Source of the DNA: Oxalobacteraceae bacterium UBA6018
Lineage (GTDB): Bacteria > Pseudomonadota > Gammaproteobacteria > Burkholderiales > Burkholderiaceae_D
Direction of reading: 5' to 3'
Length of the DNA: 64,000 nt
NCBI GenBank assembly: GCA_002428015.1
Contig: DIZW01000068.1
Location: 114,512-178,511 of the forward strand
The notes below the pieces were generated by a model. It saw only the letters and a list, made by a program, of their open reading frames with translations. It searched no databases and was not told the DNA's origin. Positions 26,625 to 38,304 of this stretch are shown in pieces. Within the stretch, counting starts at the first letter, position 1. Each line of letters opens with the position of its first letter. Position numbers and translations under genes: made by a program.

Positions 26625-27916
26625 GGGTGGACTCCGTGCGCGGCGGCGGGCTCTGACGGGACGGGCCCGCCGCGCGCGGCGACGCCTTTCAGGCTGGCTT
26701 CGGAATCGAGCAGGAACTGGCCCGAGACGACCACCTTCTGCCCAAGCGTCAAGCCGCTGCGGATTTCGGTGAGTCCGTCCGCCTCCGCGCCGGTGACGAC
26801 CTGCGCCGGCACGAAGCCGTCGCCCTGGGCCAGCATTACCACCGCGCGGGTGCCGGTCTGGATCACCGCTTCGCTGGGCACCAGCAACACCTCGCCACCC
26901 GGCGCGGGCGCGAACGTGACGGTGGCGAACATGCCCGGCACCAGCTCCGCCGCCGGGTTGGCCAGGGCCACACGCACCTTGAGCGTGCGCGTGGCCGGAT
27001 CGATCTCGGGCAGCACCGCGCTGACCTTGCCCTTGAACAGCGTGTCCGGGAAGGCCGCCGCGCGCGCCTGCACGGCGCCGCCCGGGCGCACGTCGGCGGC
27101 GCGGCTTTCCGGCACCTCGGCGTTGAGCCACACGGTGCCGATACCGTTGATGCGAAACAGCGCCGCGCCGGCTGCGAACGTCATGCCCTCGCGCGCACCC
27201 AGCTCGGCCACCACGCCGGCAATCGGCGCGTTGACGGTGACACGCGGCTGCACCTTGCCGCTGGCGGCCACGCGGGCGATCTGGGCCTCGCTCATGCCGG
27301 CCTGGCGCATGCGCTCGCGCGCCGCGTCCACGAGCTTGGCCACGCCACTGGCCTGCAGCCGCTGCGCGGTCAGCAGTTCTTCCTGGGCCGCCACCCAGTC
27401 CGGCACGTACAGTTCGGCCAGCGGCTGGCCTTTCCTGACCCGTTCCAAAGGTGCGCGCACGTACAGCTTCTCGACGTAGCCGCTGGCGCGCGCCTGCACC
27501 AGCGCCAGATCGGCTTCGTCATAGGCGATGGCACCGACCGCCGCCAGTGTCTGCGCCAGCGGCGCGCGCTTGACCTCGGCGGTGCGGATGCCGAGGTTCT
27601 GGCGCATGGCGGGGGCGATGCTCACCGCGGCGCCGGACTGCGCGCCGTCGCCAGTGTTGTCCTGCCCGCTGTCGGCGTACACCGGCACTAGCTGCATGTC
27701 CATGAACGGCGACTTGCCGGGGTGGTCGAATTTCTTCTCCGGGAACATCGGGTCGTGCCAGTACAGGGGCTGCCTGGCCGGCGGCGTCGTGCTGGCCTGT
27801 TGCGCCGGGGGCGGCGCGTGCTGGGTGCCGAGCCAGTAAAAGCCGGCCGCGGCGGCCGCCTGCACGACGATGACGGCGATGACGATGGTCACGATGCGCT
27901 TGTTCGGCTGGTTCAT
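26621..27916 (-). CDS. cusB: CusB-type periplasmic adaptor with heavy-metal-binding domain
   Basis: 431 residues. An N-terminal anchor helix (IVTIVIAVIVVQAAAAAGF) precedes a heavy-metal-binding domain, YWHDPMFPEKKFDHPGKSPF followed by MDMQLVPVY, typical of Cu/Ag adaptors. Then come the barrel-sandwich (lipoyl-like) halves, an alpha-helical hairpin (about 145-195) and the beta-barrel and membrane-proximal domains. The adaptor links the RND pump to the outer-membrane channel and hands metal to CusA. Both ends overlap neighbours through ATGA junctions, giving the order cusC-cusB-cusA. Confidence 0.93.
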   Translation of the reverse strand: MNQPNKRIVTIVIAVIVVQAAAAAGFYWLGTQHAPPPAQQASTTPPARQPLYWHDPMFPEKKFDHPGKSPFMDMQLVPVYADSGQDNTGDGAQSGAAVSIAPAMRQNLGIRTAEVKRAPLAQTLAAVGAIAYDEADLALVQARASGYVEKLYVRAPLERVRKGQPLAELYVPDWVAAQEELLTAQRLQASGVAKLVDAARERMRQAGMSEAQIARVAASGKVQPRVTVNAPIAGVVAELGAREGMTFAAGAALFRINGIGTVWLNAEVPESRAADVRPGGAVQARAAAFPDTLFKGKVSAVLPEIDPATRTLKVRVALANPAAELVPGMFATVTFAPAPGGEVLLVPSEAVIQTGTRAVVMLAQGDGFVPAQVVTGAEADGLTEIRSGLTLGQKVVVSGQFLLDSEASLKGVAARGGPVPSEPAAAHGVHP

Positions 27917-29235
27917 TGTGGATTCCTTGCCTGCGCCGCGGCGCCGGCGATACTGTCGTCGGGAAGGAGAAACTGGAGGCGCGCCCACACGCTGGCGGTG
28001 TCGCTTTCGAGCTGCAGCGCTTGCAGCCGCACGGCGATCTCGTCGCGCCGCGCCGCGAGCAGGTCGGCCAGGCTGCCCCTGGCGCCGCGGTAGGTGCCCA
28101 GTGCCGCTTCGGCGCGGGCGCGCGCCAGCGGGATGAGCTCGCGCCGGTAGCGCTCCTGCCGCTCGCGGCCGTTGTCCCACTCCTCGATCAGGGCGCGCGT
28201 GGCCGCGTCCTGCTCGCGCAGGGTCTCCTCGCGTTCGGCGCGGGCCTGTTCGACCGCGGCCAGGCGGGCAGCCACCTCGCGGTCCTGGCGCTTGGCGCGG
28301 TCCCATTGCAGCGGTAGCGACACGCCCACCGACAACATGTTGGCGTATGCCGGCCCGCGCTGCTGGTAGGCCAGCTCGACGCTCCAGTCGGCGTGGGTGT
28401 TGGCCTGCGCCAGTGTCGCCTCCGCCTCGGCCACGTCTTGCTGGCGCCGCATCAGGGCCACTTGCGGATGGTGTTCGAGCGCGCTGTCCAGGTGCGCTCT
28501 GCTCAATCCGATGCTGTCCATCGATGGCGGCTCCGCCAGCGGCTGGTCCGGCGTGGTGCCGGTCCAGCGCGCGAGCAGGATGCGGGCCGTGCGCACGCGC
28601 CGTTCCAGTTCGCTGGCGCGGTCCTGCGCGAGCGCCAGCGCGGCGTGGGCGGCCAGCAGATCGGCCTGGCTGGCGCGTCCGCCCCGGTAGCTGGCGTCGG
28701 CGGCATCGATCTCCAGGCGCGCCTGGGTCTCCTGCTCGGCCGCCAGCGCCGCCATCTTCTCGGCGTAGTGGCGCTCGAGCCAGGCCAGGGCGGTCTCGCG
28801 CTCAACGGCCGCCAGCGCGAGCGAGCGTGCCGCGCCGGCCTGGTCGGCCTGGCGCTCGTAGACCGCCGCGCGCGCGCGCCGCTTGTCGGCGCCGGTCAAT
28901 TCCTGCATCACGCCGATCCGGCGCATGGTCATGTTGTCGGCGCCGAGACTGAATCTGTCGGGGCCGCCGAGCGGCAGATTGTCGATGCCGGCACGAAGCA
29001 CGGGATCGGGAAGCTGGCCTGCCGCCACGGCCATCGCGCGGGCGGCGCCGGCGGCCGCGTCCTGGGCTGGCAACTGGCGCGAGCGCAGCACCGCGTCGCG
29101 CTGCGCGTCGGCCAGGGACAAGGGAAGGTCGGCGCCGCGCGCGCCGGCGCAGCCGAACGCGCCCACCAGGGCCAGCGCGATCAGGCGGATGGAAACACGG
29201 CCAGCGCGGTATGGCGCTGCAATCAGGGAAAACAT
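27913..29235 (-). CDS. cusC: TolC-family outer-membrane efflux protein (CusC-like)
   Basis: 440 residues. A signal peptide (LIALALVGAFGCAGARG) with a Cys near its end leaves open lipidation. The mature part has the two-fold repeated long coiled-coil pattern of outer-membrane efflux proteins: Ala/Gln/Arg/Glu-rich helices, a strand region around PDPVLRAGIDNLPL, and a second strand region YANMLSVGVSLPLQWD. It would form the channel for the CusBA pump. CTGGAG lies seven bases ahead of the ATG, and the stop overlaps cusB. Confidence 0.88.
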   Translation of the reverse strand: MFSLIAAPYRAGRVSIRLIALALVGAFGCAGARGADLPLSLADAQRDAVLRSRQLPAQDAAAGAARAMAVAAGQLPDPVLRAGIDNLPLGGPDRFSLGADNMTMRRIGVMQELTGADKRRARAAVYERQADQAGAARSLALAAVERETALAWLERHYAEKMAALAAEQETQARLEIDAADASYRGGRASQADLLAAHAALALAQDRASELERRVRTARILLARWTGTTPDQPLAEPPSMDSIGLSRAHLDSALEHHPQVALMRRQQDVAEAEATLAQANTHADWSVELAYQQRGPAYANMLSVGVSLPLQWDRAKRQDREVAARLAAVEQARAEREETLREQDAATRALIEEWDNGRERQERYRRELIPLARARAEAALGTYRGARGSLADLLAARRDEIAVRLQALQLESDTASVWARLQFLLPDDSIAGAAAQARNPQ

Positions 29236-29309
29236 ACGGACTCCAGGAAGCGGTCATCGGCATCGCGCGCACACGGCGCGGCGATGGGCAAATCAGGCAG
29301 CCTGGAAGG

Positions 29310-29708
29310 TCAGATTCGGAAACAGCAGTGGCGAATGGATAGCGGGGGCGCGCTGGCGCGTTCTGGTAGGACAGCGGCGGCCGCGCGCTCGGGCGCAGTG
29401 GTCGTGGCGACGGTGGTCGGCAGCACGCCCACAAGGGAAGTGGCGACGAACGGCAGCACCGGTGGCGCGGCCGGCGTGTCCGCGCTTTGCTGCGCGTTGG
29501 CGCAGTGGGCATGGCACAGGCCGGGCTTGGCCGGATCGGTGCGCGCGCAATGGCTCATGTTGCCCGCGCGAGCGTCACGTGCCGGTGCACCCGCCACCAT
29601 GCCGGCGCCGGCCGGACAGGCGTACGCCGCCACGGCCAACTGGGTGAACAGCAGACTGAGGAAGGTGAGCAGCGCTGTCAGTACGCGCCTGTTGCGGGAA
29701 AGTTTCAT
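29310..29708 (-). CDS. Small exported Cys/His-containing protein at the head of the cus operon
   Basis: 132 residues from ATG 29708 (an upstream in-frame ATG at 29732 is possible). A signal peptide, LTALLTFLSLLFTQLAVAAY, is followed by ACPAG, MSHC, LCHAHC and a C-terminal RHCCF, giving six or more cysteines plus histidines in an otherwise Ala/Pro/Thr-rich chain. I do not recognise a named family; position directly ahead of cusCBA and the Cys/His content suggest periplasmic metal binding or sensing. It is 74 bp from cusC and divergent from the copper ATPase gene. Confidence 0.65.
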   Translation of the reverse strand: MKLSRNRRVLTALLTFLSLLFTQLAVAAYACPAGAGMVAGAPARDARAGNMSHCARTDPAKPGLCHAHCANAQQSADTPAAPPVLPFVATSLVGVLPTTVATTTAPERAAAAVLPERASAPPLSIRHCCFRI

Positions 29709-29788
29709 CGGTTGAGCAAAATCATAGCACATGGAGGGCGCCGGAATCGCGCGTGGCGGCGGCAGTCTAGCCGTGCGCCGCCGCGCGA

Positions 29789-29831
29789 TTGATGTAGATC
29801 ACGGTTTCGGGCAGCATCGAGCGGCTACAGT
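29789..29831 (+). promoter_or_regulatory. FNR/ANR-like box with -10 element ahead of the copper ATPase
   Basis: TTGATGTAGATCAC (29789-29802) matches nine of ten fixed positions of the FNR consensus TTGAT-N4-ATCAA. TACAGT at 29826-29831 lies 23 nt downstream, close to the 22-nt gap expected for a class II FNR promoter with the box centred near -41.5. The predicted start of transcription would be near 29838, about 30 nt before the ATG. Confidence 0.6.
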
Positions 29832-29868
29832 GGTGGCATCAGGCGACTTCACGAACGATGTGCCGACT

Positions 29869-32032
<2,164 letters not shown>

Positions 32033-32058
<26 letters not shown>

Positions 32059-32092
32059 CCGGTCGGCAACGCCCTGCGGCTCACGTAGCCAG
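32033..32092. repeat. 30-bp tandem duplication spanning the ATPase stop codon
   Basis: Units 32033-32062 and 32063-32092 begin TCGGCAACGCCCTGCGGCTC and differ at two positions. The first copy encodes the C-terminal GNALRLR and the stop; the second lies in the 3' untranslated region in the same phase. A further TTCGGCA follows. It looks like recent slippage or unequal crossing-over that left the protein end unchanged. Confidence 0.8.
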
Positions 32093-32139
32093 TTCGGCAC
32101 CGGCGCGCCTGCGCTATTCGTTGTTTGGGCGTTACCGCT

Positions 32140-32283
32140 GTGCCGACATCGCTGCTGAAGCTGTTGTTTTTGGGCCTGGTGTGCGCCGCCGCACCGTCAG
32201 GCGGACGCGCCTCGGCCAAGCTCGCAGGCGAAGCCGCAACGGCCGTCGCCGCTAAACGCAAGAAAGAGATAGCTGATGAATAG
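32140..32283 (+). CDS. Possible 47-residue exported peptide coupled to the Met-rich protein
   Basis: A GTG-initiated frame encodes MPTSLLKLLFLGLVCAAAPS, a short signal-peptide-like (perhaps lipoprotein-like) start, followed by an Ala/Lys-rich tail ending KRKKEIADE. Its stop TAG at 32281-32283 overlaps the ATG of the next gene by 8 nt, as expected for coupled genes. No strong ribosome-binding site is visible and no family is recognised, so it may be a leader ORF or a chance frame. Confidence 0.35.
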   Translation: MPTSLLKLLFLGLVCAAAPSGGRASAKLAGEAATAVAAKRKKEIADE

Positions 32284-33754
32284 GATAACGATCGCGCTGG
32301 GCCTGGTGTTGGCCGCGTACGGAGCGACCTGCGCCGCCCAAATGAACATGAATATGAGCAACGACAGCGCACAGGAGGCAAAGCAGCAGCACGACGCGGC
32401 GATGCCGCGCACGGCGCAGACGCAAGTGCCCATGGCACACGACGCGATGGACTCCTCGAAGAGCGTTCAGAAACAGAATCCCCAAGGCATGCAGGGGATG
32501 GAGCACACGGATGGCACGCAGGGCATGGATGGCATGCATCACATGGACGCCATGGATAGCACGCACAACATGGACGGCATGGGTGGTATGAGCGGCATGT
32601 ACGGCCCTTACGCGATGACGCGCGAAGCCTCGGGCACCTCATGGCAGCCCGACGCGACGCCGATGGAAGGCATCCACGCCATGAACGGCCCCTGGATGAC
32701 GATGATGCATGGCTATGTCGATGCCGTCGTCGACCATCAGGGCGGTCCCCGCGGCGCCAGCAAGACCTTCGCAGAGAGCATGCTCATGGTGATGGCGCAG
32801 CGGCAGTTCGGGGACGACACGGTCGGCCTGCGCGCGATGGTGTCGCTGGACCCGGCGATGGGCAAGGGCGGCTATCCGCTGCTGTTCCAGACCGGCGAAA
32901 GCGCAGACGGGCGCACGCCACTGGTCGACCGCCAGCACCCCCACGACCTGCTGATGGAACTGGCGGGCAGCTACAGCCGCAGGCTCGGCCCGGACAGCTC
33001 GGCTTTCCTGTATGCCGGCCTTCCCGGCGAGCCGGCGCTGGGGCCCACCGCCTTCATGCACCGTGCCTCCGGCATGGACAATCCCGAGGCGCCGCTCACC
33101 CACCACTGGCTCGACTCGACCCACATCAGCTTCGGCGTACTCACCGCTGGCTACGTCTGGCGCGGCCTGAAAGCCGAGGTGTCGGCCTTCAACGGGCGCG
33201 AGCCGGACCAGAACCGTTGGAACATGGAAGTGCGCAAGCTCGACTCCGCTTGCGCCCGCCTGTCGTGGAATCCCACCCCCGAATGGGCGTTCCAGGTCAG
33301 CCATGGCCGCCTGGACAGCCCCGAGCAGCTCGAGCCCGCGATCGCGGTCCACCGCACCACCGCCTCGGCCAGCTTCCAGCATGCGATCGATGGCCATCCG
33401 ATGCAAACCACGTTCGCATGGGGGCGCAACCGCAAGGACCCGGGCGGCAGCACTAACGGTTACCTGCTCGAATCGGCCATCAAGCTGGCCGGCGACACCA
33501 CCGTGTTCGGGCGCGCCGAAAGCGTCCAGAACGATGAACTGTTCCACGAAGGCGAGGCGCTGCACGGCCAGATGTTCACCGTCCGCAAGATCAGCCTCGG
33601 CGTCGTGCACGACTTCTTCGCAGTCGGCAACGTCAAGTTTGGCGCCGGCGCGCTGGTCAGCAAATACGCCGCACCAGCGGCGCTCGACCCCATCTACGGT
33701 GCCAGCCCATCGTCCGCCATGCTGTTCTTCCGCGCCAAACTGGCGATGCAGTAG
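32276..33754 (+). CDS. Exported Met/His-rich protein, probable copper-related outer-membrane protein
   Basis: 492 residues with a signal peptide (ITIALGLVLAAYGATCAAQ). Residues about 22-115 are extraordinarily rich in Met, His and Asp, with repeats such as MNMNMS, GMQGMEH, GMDGMHHMDAMD and GMGGMSGMYG, the kind of motif that binds Cu(I)/Ag(I) in the periplasm. The remaining 380 residues have alternating amphipathic strands with many aromatic residues and end FFRAKLAMQ, consistent with a beta-barrel. No characterised family is recognised. It follows the copper ATPase and sits opposite cusCBA, so a role in copper handling is likely, though unproven. Confidence 0.75.
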   Translation: MNRITIALGLVLAAYGATCAAQMNMNMSNDSAQEAKQQHDAAMPRTAQTQVPMAHDAMDSSKSVQKQNPQGMQGMEHTDGTQGMDGMHHMDAMDSTHNMDGMGGMSGMYGPYAMTREASGTSWQPDATPMEGIHAMNGPWMTMMHGYVDAVVDHQGGPRGASKTFAESMLMVMAQRQFGDDTVGLRAMVSLDPAMGKGGYPLLFQTGESADGRTPLVDRQHPHDLLMELAGSYSRRLGPDSSAFLYAGLPGEPALGPTAFMHRASGMDNPEAPLTHHWLDSTHISFGVLTAGYVWRGLKAEVSAFNGREPDQNRWNMEVRKLDSACARLSWNPTPEWAFQVSHGRLDSPEQLEPAIAVHRTTASASFQHAIDGHPMQTTFAWGRNRKDPGGSTNGYLLESAIKLAGDTTVFGRAESVQNDELFHEGEALHGQMFTVRKISLGVVHDFFAVGNVKFGAGALVSKYAAPAALDPIYGASPSSAMLFFRAKLAMQ

Positions 33755-33854
33755 CACCGGCATCTGCATGCCTCGCCGGATCGCGCCAGTCGGCCACGCA
33801 TGCCTGTCTGGCGGGAGCGCGCCAATTGCCCAGGCGTGGCGGTGTAGCTCGATC

Positions 33855-33897
33855 GCGGCGGGCAAGCACGCCCGCCGCATTGTCCGATCATCGGACA
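33855..33897. promoter_or_regulatory. Terminator-like hairpin followed by a perfect 17-bp palindrome
   Basis: GCGGCGGGC (33855-33863) and GCCCGCCGC (33870-33878) form a 9-bp stem with a 6-nt loop, a plausible end for the upstream transcript. Two bases later TGTCCGATCATCGGACA (33881-33897) is a perfect 8-1-8 palindrome, 38 bp before the FNR-like box of ftsH. The second element may extend the terminator or be an operator. Confidence 0.45.
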
Positions 33898-33934
33898 CGC
33901 CAGCGCAGCGCCCATTCGACCTGCTGGCGCGCGC

Positions 33935-33975
33935 TTGATCTGGCTCAAACCGACCGGGACGCCCCGTTCTACAGT
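33935..33975 (+). promoter_or_regulatory. FNR/ANR-like box with -10 element ahead of ftsH
   Basis: TTGATCTGGCTCAA (33935-33948) matches nine of ten FNR consensus positions. TACAGT at 33970-33975 lies 21 nt downstream, nearly the class II spacing and the same hexamer as at the copper ATPase promoter. The ftsH ATG is about 66 nt further on. Confidence 0.6.
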
Positions 33976-34041
33976 AGGCCGGACGGGCGCCGCCAGACCT
34001 GCCGTGTCGCGACGTCTGTGCAAGCCGCCAAAGGGAACGCC

Positions 34042-35909
<1,868 letters not shown>

Positions 35910-35913
<4 letters not shown>

Positions 35914-35923
35914 CGCGGATCAA
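35910..35923 (+). promoter_or_regulatory. FNR/ANR-like box ahead of the BON-domain gene
   Basis: TTGACGCGGATCAA matches nine of ten positions of the FNR consensus. Its first base is part of the ftsH stop codon (TGA at 35911-35913 overlaps the box), and the BON gene starts 86 nt downstream. The -10 region is less clear; TGCAAT at 35942-35947 is the best candidate. Confidence 0.5.
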
Positions 35924-36009
35924 ACCGGCGCCCAAGCACGATGCAATGCTCAACCTGCGCGCCCGGGAATGACCTCGATCAGCGCGGCACCGAACAAGGA
36001 GTGAATGCC

Positions 36010-36660
36010 ATGATCAGCGATTCCGAAGTCAAGCGTAACGTCGAGCACGAACTGGAGTGGGACGCCGGCCTTGACGCAACGAACATTGGCGTGACCGTCG
36101 ATAGCGGCGTCGTCACGCTGACCGGCCAGGTAAAACGCTACAACGAAAAACTGGTGGCCGAGGCCGCCGCCAAGCGCGTCAAGGGTGTCTTTGGCGTGGC
36201 CAACGACATTGAAACCAAACTGGGGCCGGATGCGCGGACCGACGCGGAGGTGGCGCGCGACGCGGTGACCGCGCTGCAGTTGCAGTTGCCGGTGTCGGCA
36301 CAGGCGATCAAGGTCATCGTCGAAAACGGGCACCTGCGCCTGGAAGGGGAGGTCGAGTGGCACTATCAGCGCCAGCAGGCGGCCAGGGCGGTGCAGGGCC
36401 TGCGCGGCGTCAAGGGCGTCAACAACCAGATCACGCTCAAGCCGGCCGTGTCGTCCAAGGAAGTGCGCGGCAACATCCAGGCGGCCTTCCATCGCAGCGC
36501 CCAGCTCGAGGCCAACCGGGTCAATATCGAGACGACCGGCAGTGAGGTCGAGCTTAACGGCACTGTCAAGACCTGGGCCGAGCGAGAGGAAGCCGAGCGT
36601 GCTGCTTGGATGGCGCCCGGCGTGTCGCGGGTGGTCAACAATATCCGCATCAATGCATAA
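36010..36660 (+). CDS. Three-BON-domain protein
   Basis: 216 residues with AAGGAG at 35996-36001 and spacing of 8 to the ATG. Three BON domains follow each other: DSEVKRNVEHELEWD ... VTVDSGVVTLTGQVKRY, DAEVARDAVTALQLQL ... VENGHLRLEGEVEW, and SKEVRGNIQAAFHRSA ... SEVELNGTVKTWAER. BON domains are implicated in binding phospholipid or protecting the envelope (OsmY is the model), but no signal peptide is visible here, so it may be cytoplasmic. Position after ftsH and an FNR-like box points to a low-oxygen or stress role. Confidence 0.9.
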   Translation: MISDSEVKRNVEHELEWDAGLDATNIGVTVDSGVVTLTGQVKRYNEKLVAEAAAKRVKGVFGVANDIETKLGPDARTDAEVARDAVTALQLQLPVSAQAIKVIVENGHLRLEGEVEWHYQRQQAARAVQGLRGVKGVNNQITLKPAVSSKEVRGNIQAAFHRSAQLEANRVNIETTGSEVELNGTVKTWAEREEAERAAWMAPGVSRVVNNIRINA

Positions 36661-36936
36661 GGGGCGCGTCGCGTCGCACGCCCAACAGCGCGTTTAGCAG
36701 AGCATCGCGCCGCACGCGCGCGGCAGCACGTTTGGCACCTCGCGACGACAAGCGCGCGGCTCAGCGCGTCGCGCCAGGCATTGCGGTGCCGCCGCCGGGT
36801 GCGGCAATCGCTCAGCGCCACGGCGGCGTCCAGCACGGCGAGCGGCATGGATGCTGGCGCGCGCCGCTGATCGCCATGCCTTGCTACGCTAACAGCAGCG
36901 GGGTGGCCCGCGCCAAGCGCGAAGGCTCGCACTCCC

Positions 36937-37530
36937 ATGACACCCCACATCGCCGACGACGCCCCGCTGGTATGCACGATAGGCCACTCCAACCGGCCGC
37001 TCGAGGTTTTCATCTCGCTGCTGCAAGCCAATGGGATCGAGCACGTGCTCGACGTGAGGACCGTACCGCGTTCGCGCCACAATCCCCAGTACGAGCAAGA
37101 CGCGCTGGCGGCATCGCTGGCCGCGATCGGGGTCGCGTACACCCACGTTCCCGGCCTAGGTGGCCTGCGCCATGCGCTGCCTGATTCGCCCAACACCGGC
37201 TGGCGCAACAGCTCGTTCCAAGGCTACGCCGACTACATGCAGACGCCCCAGTTTGCCGACAATGTGGACTGGGTCGCCCATCTGGCACAGCGCGAACGCT
37301 GCGCGCTGATGTGCGCGGAGGCCGTCCCATGGCGCTGCCACCGCTCCTTGATCGGCGACGCGCTGCTGGTGCGTGGCGTGCGCGTCGAGGACATCATCGG
37401 CCCCAAAGGCCGCAAGCCGCACCTGCTGACCGGGTTCGCGCACGTCGACGCGGACCGGATAACCTACCCGCCCGCTGACGCCGACGTCGCTGGCGCCGCA
37501 CCAGCCGCCGCCAGCGACGCTCCATCCTGA
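36937..37530 (+). CDS. DUF488-family protein
   Basis: 197 residues. Conserved family landmarks are CTIGHSNRPLEVFISLL at the N-terminus, DVRTVPRSRHNPQY, YTHVPGLGGLR, SSFQGYADYM and the Cys motif ALMCAEAVPWRCHRSLI. DUF488 proteins are widespread, of unknown biochemical role, and often sit near stress genes. The last ~35 residues are Ala/Pro-rich and probably disordered. The preceding 276 bp hold no gene I can support. Confidence 0.85.
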   Translation: MTPHIADDAPLVCTIGHSNRPLEVFISLLQANGIEHVLDVRTVPRSRHNPQYEQDALAASLAAIGVAYTHVPGLGGLRHALPDSPNTGWRNSSFQGYADYMQTPQFADNVDWVAHLAQRERCALMCAEAVPWRCHRSLIGDALLVRGVRVEDIIGPKGRKPHLLTGFAHVDADRITYPPADADVAGAAPAAASDAPS

Positions 37531-37631
37531 AACCCGGGCGCGTCCCCTTGACGCATCGGGAGCGCGCCGCGCTCTCCATCCAGCCGCATGATCGTCGTGC
37601 ACGCAAGCGCACGGATCGGATCAGATTGCGC

Positions 37632-37670
37632 TTGACTTGATATCACGTGTCAGCTATTCTTTACACGTGA
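37632..37670 (+). promoter_or_regulatory. Promoter and inverted-repeat operator of the ArsR-type gene
   Basis: -35 TTGACT (37632-37637) and -10 TATTCT (37655-37660) are separated by the ideal 17 bp. TCACGTGT (37643-37650) and ACACGTGA (37663-37670) form a perfect 8-bp inverted repeat with a 12-bp spacer straddling the -10. The expected transcription start (about 37667) coincides with the GTG start codon. Confidence 0.65.
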
Positions 37671-37999
37671 AATCGAAAAACTTACAACCCACCGGCGACC
37701 AGCTGCTGGCCATGCTGGCAGCGCTGGCCAATCCGCACCGGCTGCGCATCGTCGCGGCGCTCGCCACGAGCGGGCGCAACTACGTCAGCCAGCTGGCGCG
37801 CGAGATCGGCATCAGCCGCCCCTTACTGCACCTGCATCTGCAAAAGCTGGAGGCGGCCGGCCTGGTCACCAGCCAGCTCGAGCTGTCGCATGACGGCAAG
37901 GCCCTGAACTTCTTTGACGTCACCGCCTTTGCCCTTGAATTGACGCCCGCCGCGATCGCCGCGGCAGTGACGTCGCTCACCACCAACCACGAACTGTAG
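37667..37999 (+). CDS. ArsR-family winged-helix regulator, possibly leaderless
   Basis: 110 residues from GTG 37667. A winged helix spans roughly 15-95: LLAMLAALANPHRLRIVAAL, then the recognition helix VSQLAREIGISRPLLHLHLQKLEAAGLV and the wing SHDGKALNFFDV. No metal-binding Cys pair is present, so it is not a classical arsenic or cadmium sensor. An upstream TTG at 37637 is in frame but lies inside the promoter. A self-binding inverted repeat over the -10 suggests autorepression. Two small membrane-protein genes follow closely and are probably its targets. Confidence 0.85.
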   Translation: MKSKNLQPTGDQLLAMLAALANPHRLRIVAALATSGRNYVSQLAREIGISRPLLHLHLQKLEAAGLVTSQLELSHDGKALNFFDVTAFALELTPAAIAAAVTSLTTNHEL

Positions 38000-38007
38000 A
38001 GGTAGCC

Positions 38008-38265
38008 ATGTCCGAGAATACGTATTTCTTCACGATCAGCCTGTTTTTCCTAACGATCATTCTGATCTTCGGCATGCGCTATGTCGCCGCGATCCAGCAG
38101 GCCAGGGCGCGCCTTGCCAATGACGACGCCTACCGCCAGCTCGCGGCCAGCGCCGCGGCGAGCCAGGCCGACACGGCGGCCAGGCTTGCATCGATCGACG
38201 CCAATGTGGCCGAAGTCCGCGCGCGCCTGGGCGTGGTGGAAAAAGTCTTAAAGGAAGTCGAATAG
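38008..38265 (+). CDS. Small single-pass membrane protein with coiled-coil tail
   Basis: 85 residues. One N-terminal transmembrane segment (FFTISLFFLTIILIFGMRYV) is followed by an Ala/Arg-rich heptad-like helix (residues about 30-85) likely to form a coiled coil. GAGGTAG precedes the ATG, 8 nt after the ArsR stop. No family function is recognised. Co-transcription with the ArsR regulator is likely. Confidence 0.75.
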   Translation: MSENTYFFTISLFFLTIILIFGMRYVAAIQQARARLANDDAYRQLAASAAASQADTAARLASIDANVAEVRARLGVVEKVLKEVE

Positions 38266-38304
38266 CCGTCACACCACACCATCTACCAACCTGGGAGTGC
38301 CACC

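Noticed and set aside
36661..36936. Possible gene between BON and DUF488 genes
   Set aside because: Only GC-rich frames crossing into neighbours; no ribosome site, domain or conserved start.
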